Shown here: positions 9,569 to 18,407 of the stretch, piece after piece
Position numbering within the stretch: the stretch's first letter is position 1
Layout of the letters: each line of letters begins with the position of its first letter
NCBI GenBank assembly: GCA_019353055.1
Contig: JABAHL010000006.1
Location: 1 to 64,000 of the forward strand
Length of the DNA: 64,000 nucleotides
Reading direction: 5' to 3'
DNA from: Faucicola osloensis_C
GTDB taxonomy: Bacteria > Pseudomonadota > Gammaproteobacteria > Pseudomonadales > Moraxellaceae
Program-made: the position numbers and the translations under genes
Notes under the pieces: generated by a model
What the model saw: the letters and a program-made list of their open reading frames with translations, nothing else
The model's database searches: none
Told to the model about the DNA's origin: nothing

Positions 9569-10444
9569 ATGCAGCAGCGTACTATTCAACAACCCATCAA
9601 TCTTGAAGGCATCGGCTTACATAGTGGTAACCCTGTACACCTGCGCTTTTCTCCTGCACCCGTTGACTATGGGATTCAGTTTTTACGTAGCGATGTCGCA
9701 CAGGCAAAGCCCATTCCCGCTATCTATCATGCGGTAACCGATACCATGATGTCCTCAAATCTCACCAATGAGTTAGGTCAGCGCATTGGGACAGTCGAGC
9801 ATTTGATGAGTGCAATCGCCGCGCTTCAAATTGATAATTTACAAATCGAAGTGTCCGCCCCTGAAATTCCAATCATGGATGGTAGTGCCATCGAATTTGT
9901 GAAGGTATTGCAACAAGCGGGTATTGCCGAGCAAACGTCTGCCAAACGCTATATTCAGGTGTTGCAACCAATTGAGGTTCGCGTGGAGGATAAAGTTGCA
10001 GGCTTTCGTCCCTACGATGGATTTGTATTAGATTTTCAAATTGACTTTAATCACCCTGCGTTTAATGGCTCACATCAAAAGTTTAAATTGGATTTTAATG
10101 AAGGCAATTTTATCGAGCATATTGCCAAAGCGCGCACATTCGGCTTTTTAAAAGATATTGAATACCTAAAAAGCAATAACTTAGGGCTGGGGGGTAGTAT
10201 GCAAAACGCCATTGTTTTAGATGATAGTGGCGTACTTAATCCTGAAGGGTTACGCTTTGACGATGAATTTGTACGCCATAAAGTACTAGATGCGATTGGT
10301 GACTTATACCTTGCAGGGCACCAAATTTTGGGTGAGTTTTACGCTTACAAGTCAGGTCATGCGCTCAATAATAAATTGTTACAGGCTTTATTTAGTGATG
10401 AAAATAACTATAAAGTTGTAACAAAAAATGACAATGTTAACTAG
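9569..10444 (+). CDS. lpxC: LpxC, UDP-3-O-acyl-GlcNAc deacetylase
   Basis: LpxC is the zinc deacetylase committing UDP-acyl-GlcNAc to lipid A. Seen: QRTIQQPINLEGIGLHSG at the start, TVEHLMSA with a zinc-binding His, FDDEFVRHKVLDAIGDLYLAG with the HxxxD zinc ligands, and GHALNNKLLQAL at the end. GGGG at 9561-9564 favours ATG 9569; an in-frame start at 9533 is less likely. With 291 residues it is a little short, and its C-terminus lacks the long tail seen in some relatives. This ends the dcw region. Confidence 0.96.
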   Translation: MQQRTIQQPINLEGIGLHSGNPVHLRFSPAPVDYGIQFLRSDVAQAKPIPAIYHAVTDTMMSSNLTNELGQRIGTVEHLMSAIAALQIDNLQIEVSAPEIPIMDGSAIEFVKVLQQAGIAEQTSAKRYIQVLQPIEVRVEDKVAGFRPYDGFVLDFQIDFNHPAFNGSHQKFKLDFNEGNFIEHIAKARTFGFLKDIEYLKSNNLGLGGSMQNAIVLDDSGVLNPEGLRFDDEFVRHKVLDAIGDLYLAGHQILGEFYAYKSGHALNNKLLQALFSDENNYKVVTKNDNVN

Positions 10445-10782
10445 ATTTATTTAAATTTATTAATTTTATTGTGTATTTTTATTAATCAAAAAATTTTACC
10501 TATTGTTTGGTTAGTAACATTTTTTCATCAACAAGTTATCATTTTATTACACTAAATAAAACTAACCAACCAACTTTAACATTTCATTTTTGGATATCTT
10601 TTTTTAGCCATTGGCTACTATAAGCGCAGTAAAAATAAAAAAAAAGATATCTTTATCTACGAGGATGATTGTAAATTTATTCCTATATCTTTACTTTCAC
10701 TTGCATAAGCCATTAATCTATTGATAAATCTTGCGATATCAGCAACATAATTTACATAAAGTTACATTGTAAATTGGCTGCT
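10445..10782. other. AT-rich convergent spacer with nested inverted repeat
   Basis: This 338-bp spacer separates lpxC (+) from dciA (-) and holds no convincing gene. A long inverted repeat has arms at 10593-10605 (GATATCTTTTTTT) and 10639-10651 (its complement); inside it is a smaller palindrome, AGCCATTGGCT (10606-10616). The outer arms do not form a classic terminator because no T run follows the stem in either direction. It may be a small MITE-like relic or a structured RNA 3' end; function unknown. Confidence 0.4.
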
Positions 10783-11271
10783 TTAGTCTTTTATCAGTTT
10801 TTGTAACGCCGTTCTAAGTGGCTCGTTGTCCGTGACAAGGTCACATAGCTGTGTTATATTTCGCTTCGTATATTCGCTTAGCTCACAATTCTTTACATTG
10901 CTAACATTGTGATTACACTGTAAATCTGGCATTTGCGAGCCATTAAAAGGTTTGACAATCACCACGCGAAATCGTAACTGATTAAATTGATAAAAATTGT
11001 TATCGAACGCTTGTAGTGTTGACAGTAGGTGCTGCTGGTTGTAATTGAGGTGATTGGCAAGGGTATGACTATTTGTACTAACCACAAGTATAAACGATTC
11101 ACAAGCAATTACTTGTAAGCTTGCTAAGACTTCCTCAGTCAATACGTTTTGCCAAGCACTGCGAACATCGTCCGTCAATTGCTGTAATTGATGCAGCTTT
11201 TTTTGAAACGGTAATTGATAGTTGGCAAGACGCTCAGTGCGAGAAGCAAGATGATTGGTTGGTTTTTTCAT
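10783..11271 (-). CDS. dciA: DUF721/DciA-type protein, likely replicative helicase loader
   Basis: The core AWQNVLTEEVLASLQVIACESFILVVSTNSHTLANHL followed by NQLRFRVVIVKP matches the DUF721 family. DciA, its characterised member, is the ancestral bacterial DnaB loader, found in species without DnaC/DnaI. Neighbourhood supports it: DUF721 genes commonly sit between lpxC and an M23 peptidase or secA. ATG 11271 (MKKPTNHLAS) is preferred to an in-frame TTG at 11361. The protein has 162 residues, with an N-terminal basic segment and a C-terminal tail beyond the domain. The symbol is by family, not by experiment. Confidence 0.7.
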   Translation of the reverse strand: MKKPTNHLASRTERLANYQLPFQKKLHQLQQLTDDVRSAWQNVLTEEVLASLQVIACESFILVVSTNSHTLANHLNYNQQHLLSTLQAFDNNFYQFNQLRFRVVIVKPFNGSQMPDLQCNHNVSNVKNCELSEYTKRNITQLCDLVTDNEPLRTALQKLIKD

Positions 11272-11445
11272 AGTCAATGAGCAGTGTGGTGGGTAGTTAA
11301 GCGACAAAAAATTTGATTTAGTCTTAGTATTGGGTCTTAGTGTAGGTGATTTTAAGACCAAATTATAGTGAATTAAATCTTGCCAATGCGTTCAAATGAC
11401 ATTGGCACAGGGTTTAATAGCATAAGGTTTAACAAAGGATAAAAG

Positions 11446-12141
11446 ATGAAATTAGCTCTAATCGCATTGCCAGTTGTTGCTTTAACCACAATGAGTGTTG
11501 CACAAGCTCAAATTCTATCGATTACCAATGCCGGTAAAACCAGTCAAGTTATTGTTCGTGAAGATGATGGTGAAGATTATTATCTGCCTTCAGACGCCGT
11601 CAATGCCGCCATCAAAAATCTAAGCCAGCAAACCCAGCAAAAAGAAGACCGCCTCGCAAGTTTAGCACAAAAACTATCGACCCAGCCAACCACCATTATC
11701 AACATGCCTGCAATGGGCAGCTATGCGGGTAATGGCATGTTGGCATTGCGCCCAATTACGTCATCTGCGCGCATGAGTTCAGGTTTCGGCTATCGTATCC
11801 ACCCTGTCACTGGTAAATCACAGTTTCATAAAGGCATGGACTTTGCTGCTCCCATCGGCACCCCTATTTATGCCACAGGTAATGGTGTGGTGACTTTCTC
11901 AGGTTGGGGTACAGGGTATGGTCGTCATGTTGAAGTAGATCATGGCAACGGTACTGTCACGCGTTACGCACATACCTCTGCAAACTATGTTAACGTTGGC
12001 GATACGGTGTATGCAAACCAGCAAATCGCGGCGGTAGGCAACACGGGTCGTTCAACAGGCGCCCATCTACATTATGAAGTGCGCCAAAATGGTCAAGCTG
12101 TCAATCCGCAAACTTACTTAGCAATGGCGCCAGCGCGTTAA
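11446..12141 (+). CDS. Secreted M23-family (LytM-type) peptidase
   Basis: A signal peptide (MKLALIALPVVALTTMSVAQA) precedes a helical segment (about residues 45-75) and a C-terminal M23 domain. Metal and active-site motifs are intact: HPVTGKSQFHKGMDFAAP, YAHTSANYVNVGD and GAHLHYEV with the HxH pair. It may be a periplasmic endopeptidase cutting peptidoglycan cross-links. AAGGA at 11435-11439 supports the start. 231 residues. It is divergent from dciA with about 174 bp between them, room for two promoters. Confidence 0.92.
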   Translation: MKLALIALPVVALTTMSVAQAQILSITNAGKTSQVIVREDDGEDYYLPSDAVNAAIKNLSQQTQQKEDRLASLAQKLSTQPTTIINMPAMGSYAGNGMLALRPITSSARMSSGFGYRIHPVTGKSQFHKGMDFAAPIGTPIYATGNGVVTFSGWGTGYGRHVEVDHGNGTVTRYAHTSANYVNVGDTVYANQQIAAVGNTGRSTGAHLHYEVRQNGQAVNPQTYLAMAPAR

Positions 12142-12163
12142 TCGTGACAATATCTCGATATAT

Positions 12164-12197
12164 AAAAAAACTGGCTTTAAGCCAGTTTTTTATTTTT
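12164..12197 (+). terminator. Terminator after M23 peptidase
   Basis: ACTGGCTTTAAGCCAGT forms a perfect stem flanked by A and T runs; it may work in both directions. Confidence 0.85.
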
Positions 12198-12227
12198 CGC
12201 TGTGCTATGGTTTAAAATCATCCTAAT

Positions 12228-12998
12228 TTAGGTGTTTATCCAGTGTGCCTTGTTATGAAAGTCCGCTGGGTGTGCATGCTGTATGGCCCAATAACTCATT
12301 TCATCGACTGTTGGAGCTAAGCTATTTGCTAATCCATTGTATGACGGTTGCTGAATCACACGCGTTGGATTTAGCGCATAATTACCATTTGCACCAACCA
12401 GCTTGTCCAATGCTGATTTGGCAAATGTCATACCGACACGAAAAGTACCAACGCTAAACGCATATTGCTGCTGTACGGCTCGTACATGGGTGAGGAGTAA
12501 TGAACTTGCAGAACACCAAAAAACAAGCGGAAGCTCGCTATCTTGTGTAACGGCTTGGCTAAAAAAATTGATATCCTCGCCATAAGTCAGCGCTGTGATA
12601 GGCAAGCGCCGAGGAGGTAATGCATTCGGTGTCCGATAGCTGTCAAAATAATAAAGATTAAACTCACCATTGGTCGCCAAATTGACCTCAAGATACGGGC
12701 TATCCGCTTGGCTATCTTTGGCAATAAAACACTCAAAGCAATCTGCTTGCCATAAATAATCTTGGCGCATCACGCGTTCAAGTACCAATGGGCTAAATGT
12801 CGGAAAATTTGCCCATAGACCAGCTTGTAGAGCGGTTTGACTATCATCAATCTTGGGATGGGTAGCATCAAATAAGAGCGTTAAAAATTTACTATCGGCG
12901 ACCACATGTACTGAGAGCTGGTAGTCCAGTATTGCCGATACGGTGAGTGGTTCAGCCGCGCTCGTCAGTGCGAATGTCACACCCTGTAATGCGTCCAT
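12228..12998 (-). CDS. DOMON/CBM9-like domain protein of unknown function
   Basis: The segment LWQADCFECFIAKDSQADS, then PYLEVNLATNGEFNLYYFDSYR, resembles the DOMON-like type 9 carbohydrate-binding fold found in small uncharacterised proteobacterial proteins. No signal peptide is seen. The open frame extends upstream to 13139 but would overlap yhbY by over 130 bp, so I start at ATG 12998, just after the yhbY stop at 13006. The two genes probably form one transcript. 256 residues; role unknown. Confidence 0.7.
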   Translation of the reverse strand: MDALQGVTFALTSAAEPLTVSAILDYQLSVHVVADSKFLTLLFDATHPKIDDSQTALQAGLWANFPTFSPLVLERVMRQDYLWQADCFECFIAKDSQADSPYLEVNLATNGEFNLYYFDSYRTPNALPPRRLPITALTYGEDINFFSQAVTQDSELPLVFWCSASSLLLTHVRAVQQQYAFSVGTFRVGMTFAKSALDKLVGANGNYALNPTRVIQQPSYNGLANSLAPTVDEMSYWAIQHAHPADFHNKAHWINT

Positions 12999-13005
12999 TG
13001 TAGCC

Positions 13006-13323
13006 TTAGCCAAAACGTGCCAAGTTTGATAACTTAGGATTGGCGTCCAGATTGCGACGTAGTAATAACACCATACGACCGATACTGGTGACCAAAATCG
13101 CATCAGTGGCTTCAACAATCGCATTTGCCACAGCGTCACGATCTGCTTTGCTACCGGCTGGGATTTTTACTTTAATCAGCTCATGATCGGTCAGTGCGCG
13201 CCCAATTTCTTCAATAACGGTTGGGGTAACGCCTTGACCCCCAATCATTACCACAGGGTTCAGCTGGTGACCGATGCCTTTTAAATGTTTGATATCCGCA
13301 TTTGATAAGCTTGAATTTGCCAT
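13006..13323 (-). CDS. yhbY: YhbY, CRM-domain RNA-binding ribosome assembly factor
   Basis: The whole 105-residue protein is a single CRM domain: LSNADIKHLKGIGHQLNPVVMIGGQGVT contains the GxxG-type loop and is followed by LTDHELIKVKI. YhbY associates with pre-50S particles in E. coli. ATG 13323 is chosen over upstream in-frame codons. It is divergent from rlmE, the classical arrangement, and both proteins act in 50S maturation. Confidence 0.92.
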   Translation of the reverse strand: MANSSLSNADIKHLKGIGHQLNPVVMIGGQGVTPTVIEEIGRALTDHELIKVKIPAGSKADRDAVANAIVEATDAILVTSIGRMVLLLRRNLDANPKLSNLARFG

Positions 13324-13653
13324 AACTGTCAATTGACCTATAAAAAAATTAACTAGCATTATACCATATTAATCATTTTGCCTAATAAATTATGGGCAAT
13401 ACATAGGCAAAAACACATAGGCAAAACGCTGCCATGACTTATCAATCTACAAAAATCACTGGATTAAAAAAAATCAATAGCCAATCCATGAGTTAACACA
13501 AGCTAACTGGGTGAAATATGCTAAAATAACAGCCTTAACCCTTGAGATTGTCAAAATTTACCAATGGTCATTCTAGGATGGCTTTGGGTTTTTTAGCCAA
13601 ATCCCAAGTGAAGAATTTTTAAACTATATATAAAGGGTAGTTTGTAGAGAATT
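13324..13653. promoter_or_regulatory. Divergent yhbY/rlmE intergenic region
   Basis: The 330-bp spacer has no gene that I can support. A weak sigma-70 candidate for rlmE is TTAACA at 13493-13498 with TATGCT at 13517-13522 (18-bp spacing). Promoters for both divergent genes are expected here; the match is poor, so confidence is low. Confidence 0.25.
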
Positions 13654-14286
13654 ATGGCAACGCGTATTACCAACAAAAAATTGTCTAAAAGTAGCCGTGC
13701 GTGGATGAAAGAGCACATTGACGACCACTATGTCAAACTCGCCCAGCGCGATGGCTATCGGGCAAGAGCAGCTTACAAATTGCTAGAAATCAACGAAAAA
13801 CTGCAGATGATCAAAAAAGGCATGACGGTGGTCGATTTGGGTTCTGCTCCAGGCAGCTGGTCGCAAGTTGCTGGCAAACTAGTCGGTGACAATGGCAAAC
13901 TCATCGCCTCAGACATCTTGCCGATGGATACGCTAGAGAATGTGACCTTTATCCAAGGTGATTTTCGTGAGCAAGAAGTCTTTGACAAAATTATGGCAGA
14001 AGTCGCCGATAAAAAAGTGGAAGTGGTGCTATCTGATATGGCGCCCAATACCTCTGGTTTTACCGCAGTCGATCAGCCACGCATAATTTATTTGTGTGAA
14101 CTTGCCATGGACTTTGCCGAGCAAGTGCTCCCTGAAGGTGGTACCTTAGTGATTAAGGTATTCCAAGGCGAAGGCTCTGATGCCTTACGAAAAAATATGC
14201 AGCAGCGTTTTAGTAAAGTGCGTAGTATCAAGCCTGCAGCGTCACGCGCACGCTCAAAAGAAATGTATTGGATTGCTACCAAATAA
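13654..14286 (+). CDS. rlmE: RlmE/FtsJ, 23S rRNA U2552 2'-O-methyltransferase
   Basis: RlmE methylates the ribose of U2552 in the 50S A-loop. The SAM motif VVDLGSAPGSWSQVAG lies at about 59-74. Residues of the K-D-K-E catalytic set are recognisable: RARAAYKLLEI, LSDMAPNTSG, LVIKVFQGEG and the terminal RSKEMYWIATK. 210 residues is the family length. It is followed 234 bp later by ftsH, as in E. coli. Confidence 0.96.
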   Translation: MATRITNKKLSKSSRAWMKEHIDDHYVKLAQRDGYRARAAYKLLEINEKLQMIKKGMTVVDLGSAPGSWSQVAGKLVGDNGKLIASDILPMDTLENVTFIQGDFREQEVFDKIMAEVADKKVEVVLSDMAPNTSGFTAVDQPRIIYLCELAMDFAEQVLPEGGTLVIKVFQGEGSDALRKNMQQRFSKVRSIKPAASRARSKEMYWIATK

Positions 14287-14520
14287 GATAATTTGCTTCA
14301 GTCTATCCGTGAAGTTAACTGGATAAAAATTGGTAATATGTTTTTACTAGAAAATAACAGAGAATTCGCTTGATAATGTTAAGGTAAATCCATATATCAT
14401 GCTATATTGAAAGATTAATGTAACGTCTATTTTTGGTGAAAAATCTACCTATCTTTGGTAAACATTTTGATTTAACCCCACTTTTTAATCAACCCCCTAA
14501 CGCGAAGGATGAAAAATAAC

Positions 14521-16431
14521 GTGAGCGACATGGTAAAAAATACCTTATTGTGGTTAGTTGTGATAGGGGTATTAGTGCTAGTCTTTAGCAATTTTGATAC
14601 CCGCAATGAACCTGATAAGCTCAATTACTCCCAATTTGTCACTGCAGTGGCAACTGACCAGGTCAAAAGTGTCAAAATTGACGGTGAGCAAATTTCTGGC
14701 GAAAAGAAAAACGGCTCAACCTTTGAGACAGTGCGTCCTGCAGTCACTGACACTGAGCTAATGCCAAAGCTTATCAAGCATAATGTTGAAGTTCAAGGTG
14801 CCACCCCTGAACGTCAAGGCGTGATGATGCAATTACTGATTGCAAGCTTCCCTGTGCTATTAATTATTGGCTTGTTCTTGTTCATCATGCGTAACATGAG
14901 TGGTGGTGGTGCAGGTGGTGGTCGCGGTATGGGTCCGATGAGTTTTGGTAAATCTAAAGCCAAAATGTTATCAGAAGACCAAATCAAAGTGACATTTGCA
15001 GATGTGGCAGGGTGTGATGAAGCCAAGCAAGAAGTGACAGAAATTGTCGACTTCCTACGTGACCCAGAAAAATTTACCAAACTTGGTGCAACTATCCCAC
15101 GTGGTGTGTTGATGGTAGGTCCGCCCGGTACTGGTAAAACCTTGCTTGCCAAAGCGATTGCAGGGGAAGCCAAAGTACCATTCTTCTCAATTTCAGGTTC
15201 TGACTTTGTTGAGATGTTTGTGGGTGTCGGTGCAAGCCGTGTGCGTGATATGTTCGAACAAGCCAAGAAAAATGCCCCTTGTATCATCTTTATTGACGAG
15301 ATTGATGCTGTCGGTCGTCATCGCGGCGCAGGCATGGGCGGTGGTCATGACGAACGTGAACAAACTTTAAACCAGTTATTGGTTGAGATGGATGGTTTTG
15401 AAGGTAATGATGGGGTGATTGTGATTGCGGCAACTAACCGCGCCGATGTACTCGATAAAGCATTGCTGCGCCCAGGTCGTTTCGATCGTCAAGTGCAAGT
15501 CGGCTTGCCTGATATCAAAGGCCGTGAGCAAATTCTTCGTGTACACATGAAAAAATTGCCCTCAACAATTGGCGTTGATATTCGTTCATTGGCGCGTGGT
15601 ACGCCAGGTTTTAGTGGCGCACAATTAGCGAATTTGGTGAATGAGGCGGCGCTATTTGCTGCACGTAACAACAAAGCGTCAGTTGATATGAACGACTTTG
15701 AAGAAGCCAAAGATAAGCTTTATATGGGTCCAGAACGTAAATCGATGGTACTGCGTGAAGAAGAGCGTCGTGCAACGGCTTATCATGAAGCAGGGCATGC
15801 CTTAGTGGCTGAAATGCTACCGGGTACCGACCCTGTGCATAAGGTGACTATTATGCCGCGTGGCTGGGCATTGGGTGTCACTTGGCAATTGCCAGAGCAT
15901 GATCAGACTAGCGTCTATAAATCAAAAATGCTAAATGACATTGCGATTTTATTTGGTGGTCGTATCGCTGAAGAAGTCTTTATCAATCAGCAATCAACTG
16001 GCGCGTCCAATGACTTTGAACGTGCTACCAAAATGGCGCGTGCGATGGTTACCAAATACGGTATGTCAGATGCCATGGGTGTGATGGTGTATGAAGAAGA
16101 TGAAAATCAAGGTTACTTTGGTGCCTCATCTCGTACTATCTCAGAAGCGACACAGCAGAAAGTGGACGATGAAGTTCGTCGTATCCTAGAAGCGCAGTAT
16201 GATATCGCACGTGCATTAATTGAAGGTAATGCGGACAAAATGCATGCCATGGTCGATGCGTTAATGAAATGGGAAACTATTGACCGTGACCAATTGCAAG
16301 ACATTATGGCGGGTATCCCACCACGGGAGCCAAAAGTTTATCAAGAGCCTGTTAGAGTAAATTTTGATAAACCAAGCAATCCACCGTCAAGTGGTTCGGG
16401 CTTAACCCCGCCACCGTTACCTGCAATGTAA
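14521..16431 (+). CDS. ftsH: FtsH, membrane AAA+ zinc metalloprotease
   Basis: FtsH degrades unassembled membrane proteins and regulators such as LpxC. Two membrane helices (near residues 8-25 and 105-123) flank a periplasmic domain. Then come Walker A GPPGTGKT (200-207), Walker B CIIFIDEIDAVG, the arginine-finger region LLRPGRFDRQV, and the zinc site AYHEAGHALV. GAAGG at 14504-14508 abuts the ATG at 14509, so I prefer GTG 14521 (VSDMVKNTLL, similar to relatives); ATG 14509 remains possible. The usual PRGRALG segment reads PRGWALG here. About 636 residues. lpxC, whose product is an FtsH substrate in E. coli, lies 4 kb upstream. Confidence 0.96.
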   Translation: MSDMVKNTLLWLVVIGVLVLVFSNFDTRNEPDKLNYSQFVTAVATDQVKSVKIDGEQISGEKKNGSTFETVRPAVTDTELMPKLIKHNVEVQGATPERQGVMMQLLIASFPVLLIIGLFLFIMRNMSGGGAGGGRGMGPMSFGKSKAKMLSEDQIKVTFADVAGCDEAKQEVTEIVDFLRDPEKFTKLGATIPRGVLMVGPPGTGKTLLAKAIAGEAKVPFFSISGSDFVEMFVGVGASRVRDMFEQAKKNAPCIIFIDEIDAVGRHRGAGMGGGHDEREQTLNQLLVEMDGFEGNDGVIVIAATNRADVLDKALLRPGRFDRQVQVGLPDIKGREQILRVHMKKLPSTIGVDIRSLARGTPGFSGAQLANLVNEAALFAARNNKASVDMNDFEEAKDKLYMGPERKSMVLREEERRATAYHEAGHALVAEMLPGTDPVHKVTIMPRGWALGVTWQLPEHDQTSVYKSKMLNDIAILFGGRIAEEVFINQQSTGASNDFERATKMARAMVTKYGMSDAMGVMVYEEDENQGYFGASSRTISEATQQKVDDEVRRILEAQYDIARALIEGNADKMHAMVDALMKWETIDRDQLQDIMAGIPPREPKVYQEPVRVNFDKPSNPPSSGSGLTPPPLPAM

Positions 16432-16455
16432 CTTAGCCATGATATGAGTTACCCA

Positions 16456-16488
16456 AAAACCGCTACCAACTTGATAGCGGTTTTTTTG
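16456..16488 (+). terminator. Terminator after ftsH
   Basis: AAAACCGCTA and TAGCGGTTTT form a 10-bp stem followed by a T run. Confidence 0.85.
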
Positions 16489-16535
16489 TTTTTCACTTAA
16501 AATAGTAAAAAATTTTAGCCATCATTGTGGACATC

Positions 16536-17417
16536 ATGCAGTTGCAGCCCATTCCCAACTTTGCCATTCATTATCATAATCAAACGCTTGATTTATCTTA
16601 TCCGCATATCATGGGTATTTTAAATGTCACACCAGACTCATTTTCTGATGGTGGTCGATATAATCATGTTGACCAAGGCTTGCGTCATACCGAGCAGATG
16701 ATCAAAGACGGGGCGACGATTATCGATGTGGGTGGTGAGTCTACTCGCCCAAATGCCAGTCCTGTGAGTGAGCAAGAAGAAATTGACCGCGTCATTAAAG
16801 TGGTTGAAGCGATTGATCGCAGCTTTGGTGAGCAAGTGTGGGTGTCGGTTGATACCAGTAGCCCGACCGTGATAACCCTCGCCAGTCAAGTCGGCGCCAA
16901 AATTTGGAATGATGTCCGAGCCTTGACGCGCCCCGATGCCATTGCTACCGCTGCCAAACTTGATATCCCTGTCATGCTCATGCATATGCGCGGTGAGCCA
17001 ACGACCATGAATCAGCTAGATAATTATCAAGATTTATATAGCGATGTTATTAGCGAGTTACAGCAGCGCATTGATAAGGTTGTGGCGGGTGGGGTCAGGC
17101 GTGACAATCTTATCATTGACCCAGGGTTTGGCTTTGCCAAAAACGCCCAGCAAAATCTGGCATGGCTGAATGAATTTTATCGGTTGCATACGTTTAACTT
17201 ACCTGTCATGGTGGCATTATCCCGTAAACGCTTTGTTGGGGAAGTCCTCAAGTCAGCCAATCTACCCCATGACCCTACCGATAGAGATGTTGCTAGTATG
17301 GTGGCAGCCTTATTTGCTGTGCAGCAAGGGGCGTGTATATTGCGTACCCATAACGTAGCAGCGACTAAAGCAGGGCTTGCGATGTGGCAAGCGACGCAAC
17401 AGGCAAAAGCTTCATAA
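16536..17417 (+). CDS. folP: Dihydropteroate synthase
   Basis: FolP condenses p-aminobenzoate with dihydropterin pyrophosphate in folate synthesis; it is the sulfonamide target. TIM-barrel motifs are present: MGILNVTPDSFSDGG, IIDVGGESTRPNA, LMHMRGEPTTM, IIDPGFGFAKN, ALSRKRFVGEVL and a final ILRTHNVAATKAGL. ATG 16536 is preferred to GTG 16527. 293 residues. ftsH-folP order is shared with E. coli (glmM is missing next to it). pabC, which makes its substrate, lies 4 kb downstream. Confidence 0.96.
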   Translation: MQLQPIPNFAIHYHNQTLDLSYPHIMGILNVTPDSFSDGGRYNHVDQGLRHTEQMIKDGATIIDVGGESTRPNASPVSEQEEIDRVIKVVEAIDRSFGEQVWVSVDTSSPTVITLASQVGAKIWNDVRALTRPDAIATAAKLDIPVMLMHMRGEPTTMNQLDNYQDLYSDVISELQQRIDKVVAGGVRRDNLIIDPGFGFAKNAQQNLAWLNEFYRLHTFNLPVMVALSRKRFVGEVLKSANLPHDPTDRDVASMVAALFAVQQGACILRTHNVAATKAGLAMWQATQQAKAS

Positions 17418-17464
17418 AAATTTAAAAATTACATGAATTTAATGCGCAATAACAAGGATTTATC

Positions 17465-17731
17465 ATGAGTGACAACCAGCCAGAACCTACATTAGAGCAG
17501 CGCAAAGTCATCTACCGTGCCAGACGCGGGCTAAAAGAACTCGATTATTATTTTGACCCGTATGTAAGAGCGCACTATCTACAAGCCGACTCACAAGAGC
17601 AGCAAATTTTTGCAGAATTGGTGAAAGAAGAAGATCCTGATTTGCTGGATTGGTTTTTACACAATCAGCCGACCAAGCCAGAATTTGCTGATTTGATAGC
17701 CAAGCTCAAATCGTTAAAAGCTTCTTCTTAA
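17465..17731 (+). CDS. sdhE: SdhE, FAD assembly factor for succinate dehydrogenase
   Basis: This 88-residue protein carries the DUF339/SdhE core YRARRGLKELDYYFDPYV and EEDPDLLDWFLH. The RGxxE motif needed for flavinylation of SdhA is intact (RGLKE). An AAGGA sits 7 nt before the ATG. It is followed after 9 bp by a ygfX-like membrane protein, the same pairing as the E. coli sdhE-ygfX operon. Confidence 0.92.
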   Translation: MSDNQPEPTLEQRKVIYRARRGLKELDYYFDPYVRAHYLQADSQEQQIFAELVKEEDPDLLDWFLHNQPTKPEFADLIAKLKSLKASS

Positions 17732-17740
17732 TTGACTTAG

Positions 17741-18262
17741 ATGAACGAGCGCTACTTATCGCGTCATAATACTTCATTTATTGACATTGATGCCACGCTC
17801 AAACCCAGTGTGGATAAAAAACTGCTTTGGGGGGCTTGTTTATGGGTGGTAGTTGGCATTTTAACCCTGGTGCCTTTGGCGCTTGCCTATAAACTTTTGC
17901 TAGGTATGGTCGCTATAGCCAGTCTTTGGTTAGGGCAAATATCCAGTTGTCACTTATTGGCTATTTCATCGTTACACGCAAAACCGCAAAGTAACACTCA
18001 AACCTTACCCTATGACAATTTTGATTTTTTAACTTGGCAAATCCAGTGGGTACGTGGGGTTGTCAAAGTACCTAGACATCATAAGCAAGCGGTGTGGCAG
18101 GCAAATTTGCTGGGCATCGCTGATATGGGGTGCTTGGTGATTTTAACATTTGGCTTGATAGAATCAGCGCCAACTAAAATCAGCGTAACCATTTGGCAAG
18201 ACCAAGTGGACCGCGATACATGGCGGCAATTTAAGGTGCTAGCGAACACGCTAAAGCGATAA
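17741..18262 (+). CDS. YgfX/CptA-like small membrane protein
   Basis: Two hydrophobic helices (about residues 29-65) are followed by a soluble tail with the pattern IWQDQVDRDTWRQFKVLANTL. This resembles the C-terminal WxDxxDxxxWRxLRVLL motif of YgfX (CptA). YgfX pairs with SdhE in E. coli and was described as an inner-membrane toxin; here that role is only inferred. No good ribosome site; the 9-bp spacing suggests translation coupled to sdhE. 173 residues, with weak overall similarity expected. Confidence 0.6.
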   Translation: MNERYLSRHNTSFIDIDATLKPSVDKKLLWGACLWVVVGILTLVPLALAYKLLLGMVAIASLWLGQISSCHLLAISSLHAKPQSNTQTLPYDNFDFLTWQIQWVRGVVKVPRHHKQAVWQANLLGIADMGCLVILTFGLIESAPTKISVTIWQDQVDRDTWRQFKVLANTLKR

Positions 18263-18407
18263 CAAAAATGGTATATAAGTTATATTCAATATTGCTACAA
18301 TTAAATCAACCAAGTGTTGAGGCAGATGCCTAACACAATTGGCGTGCGTCAGCGCGGTATCATTGGTGATATACAATAATCATTGAAAAAGATAAAAGGG
18401 AACGACC

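Noticed and set aside
13006..13139. Long N-terminal extension of the DOMON-like protein overlapping yhbY
   Set aside because: The overlap is over 130 bp in another frame of a conserved gene; ATG 12998 right after the yhbY stop is more plausible.
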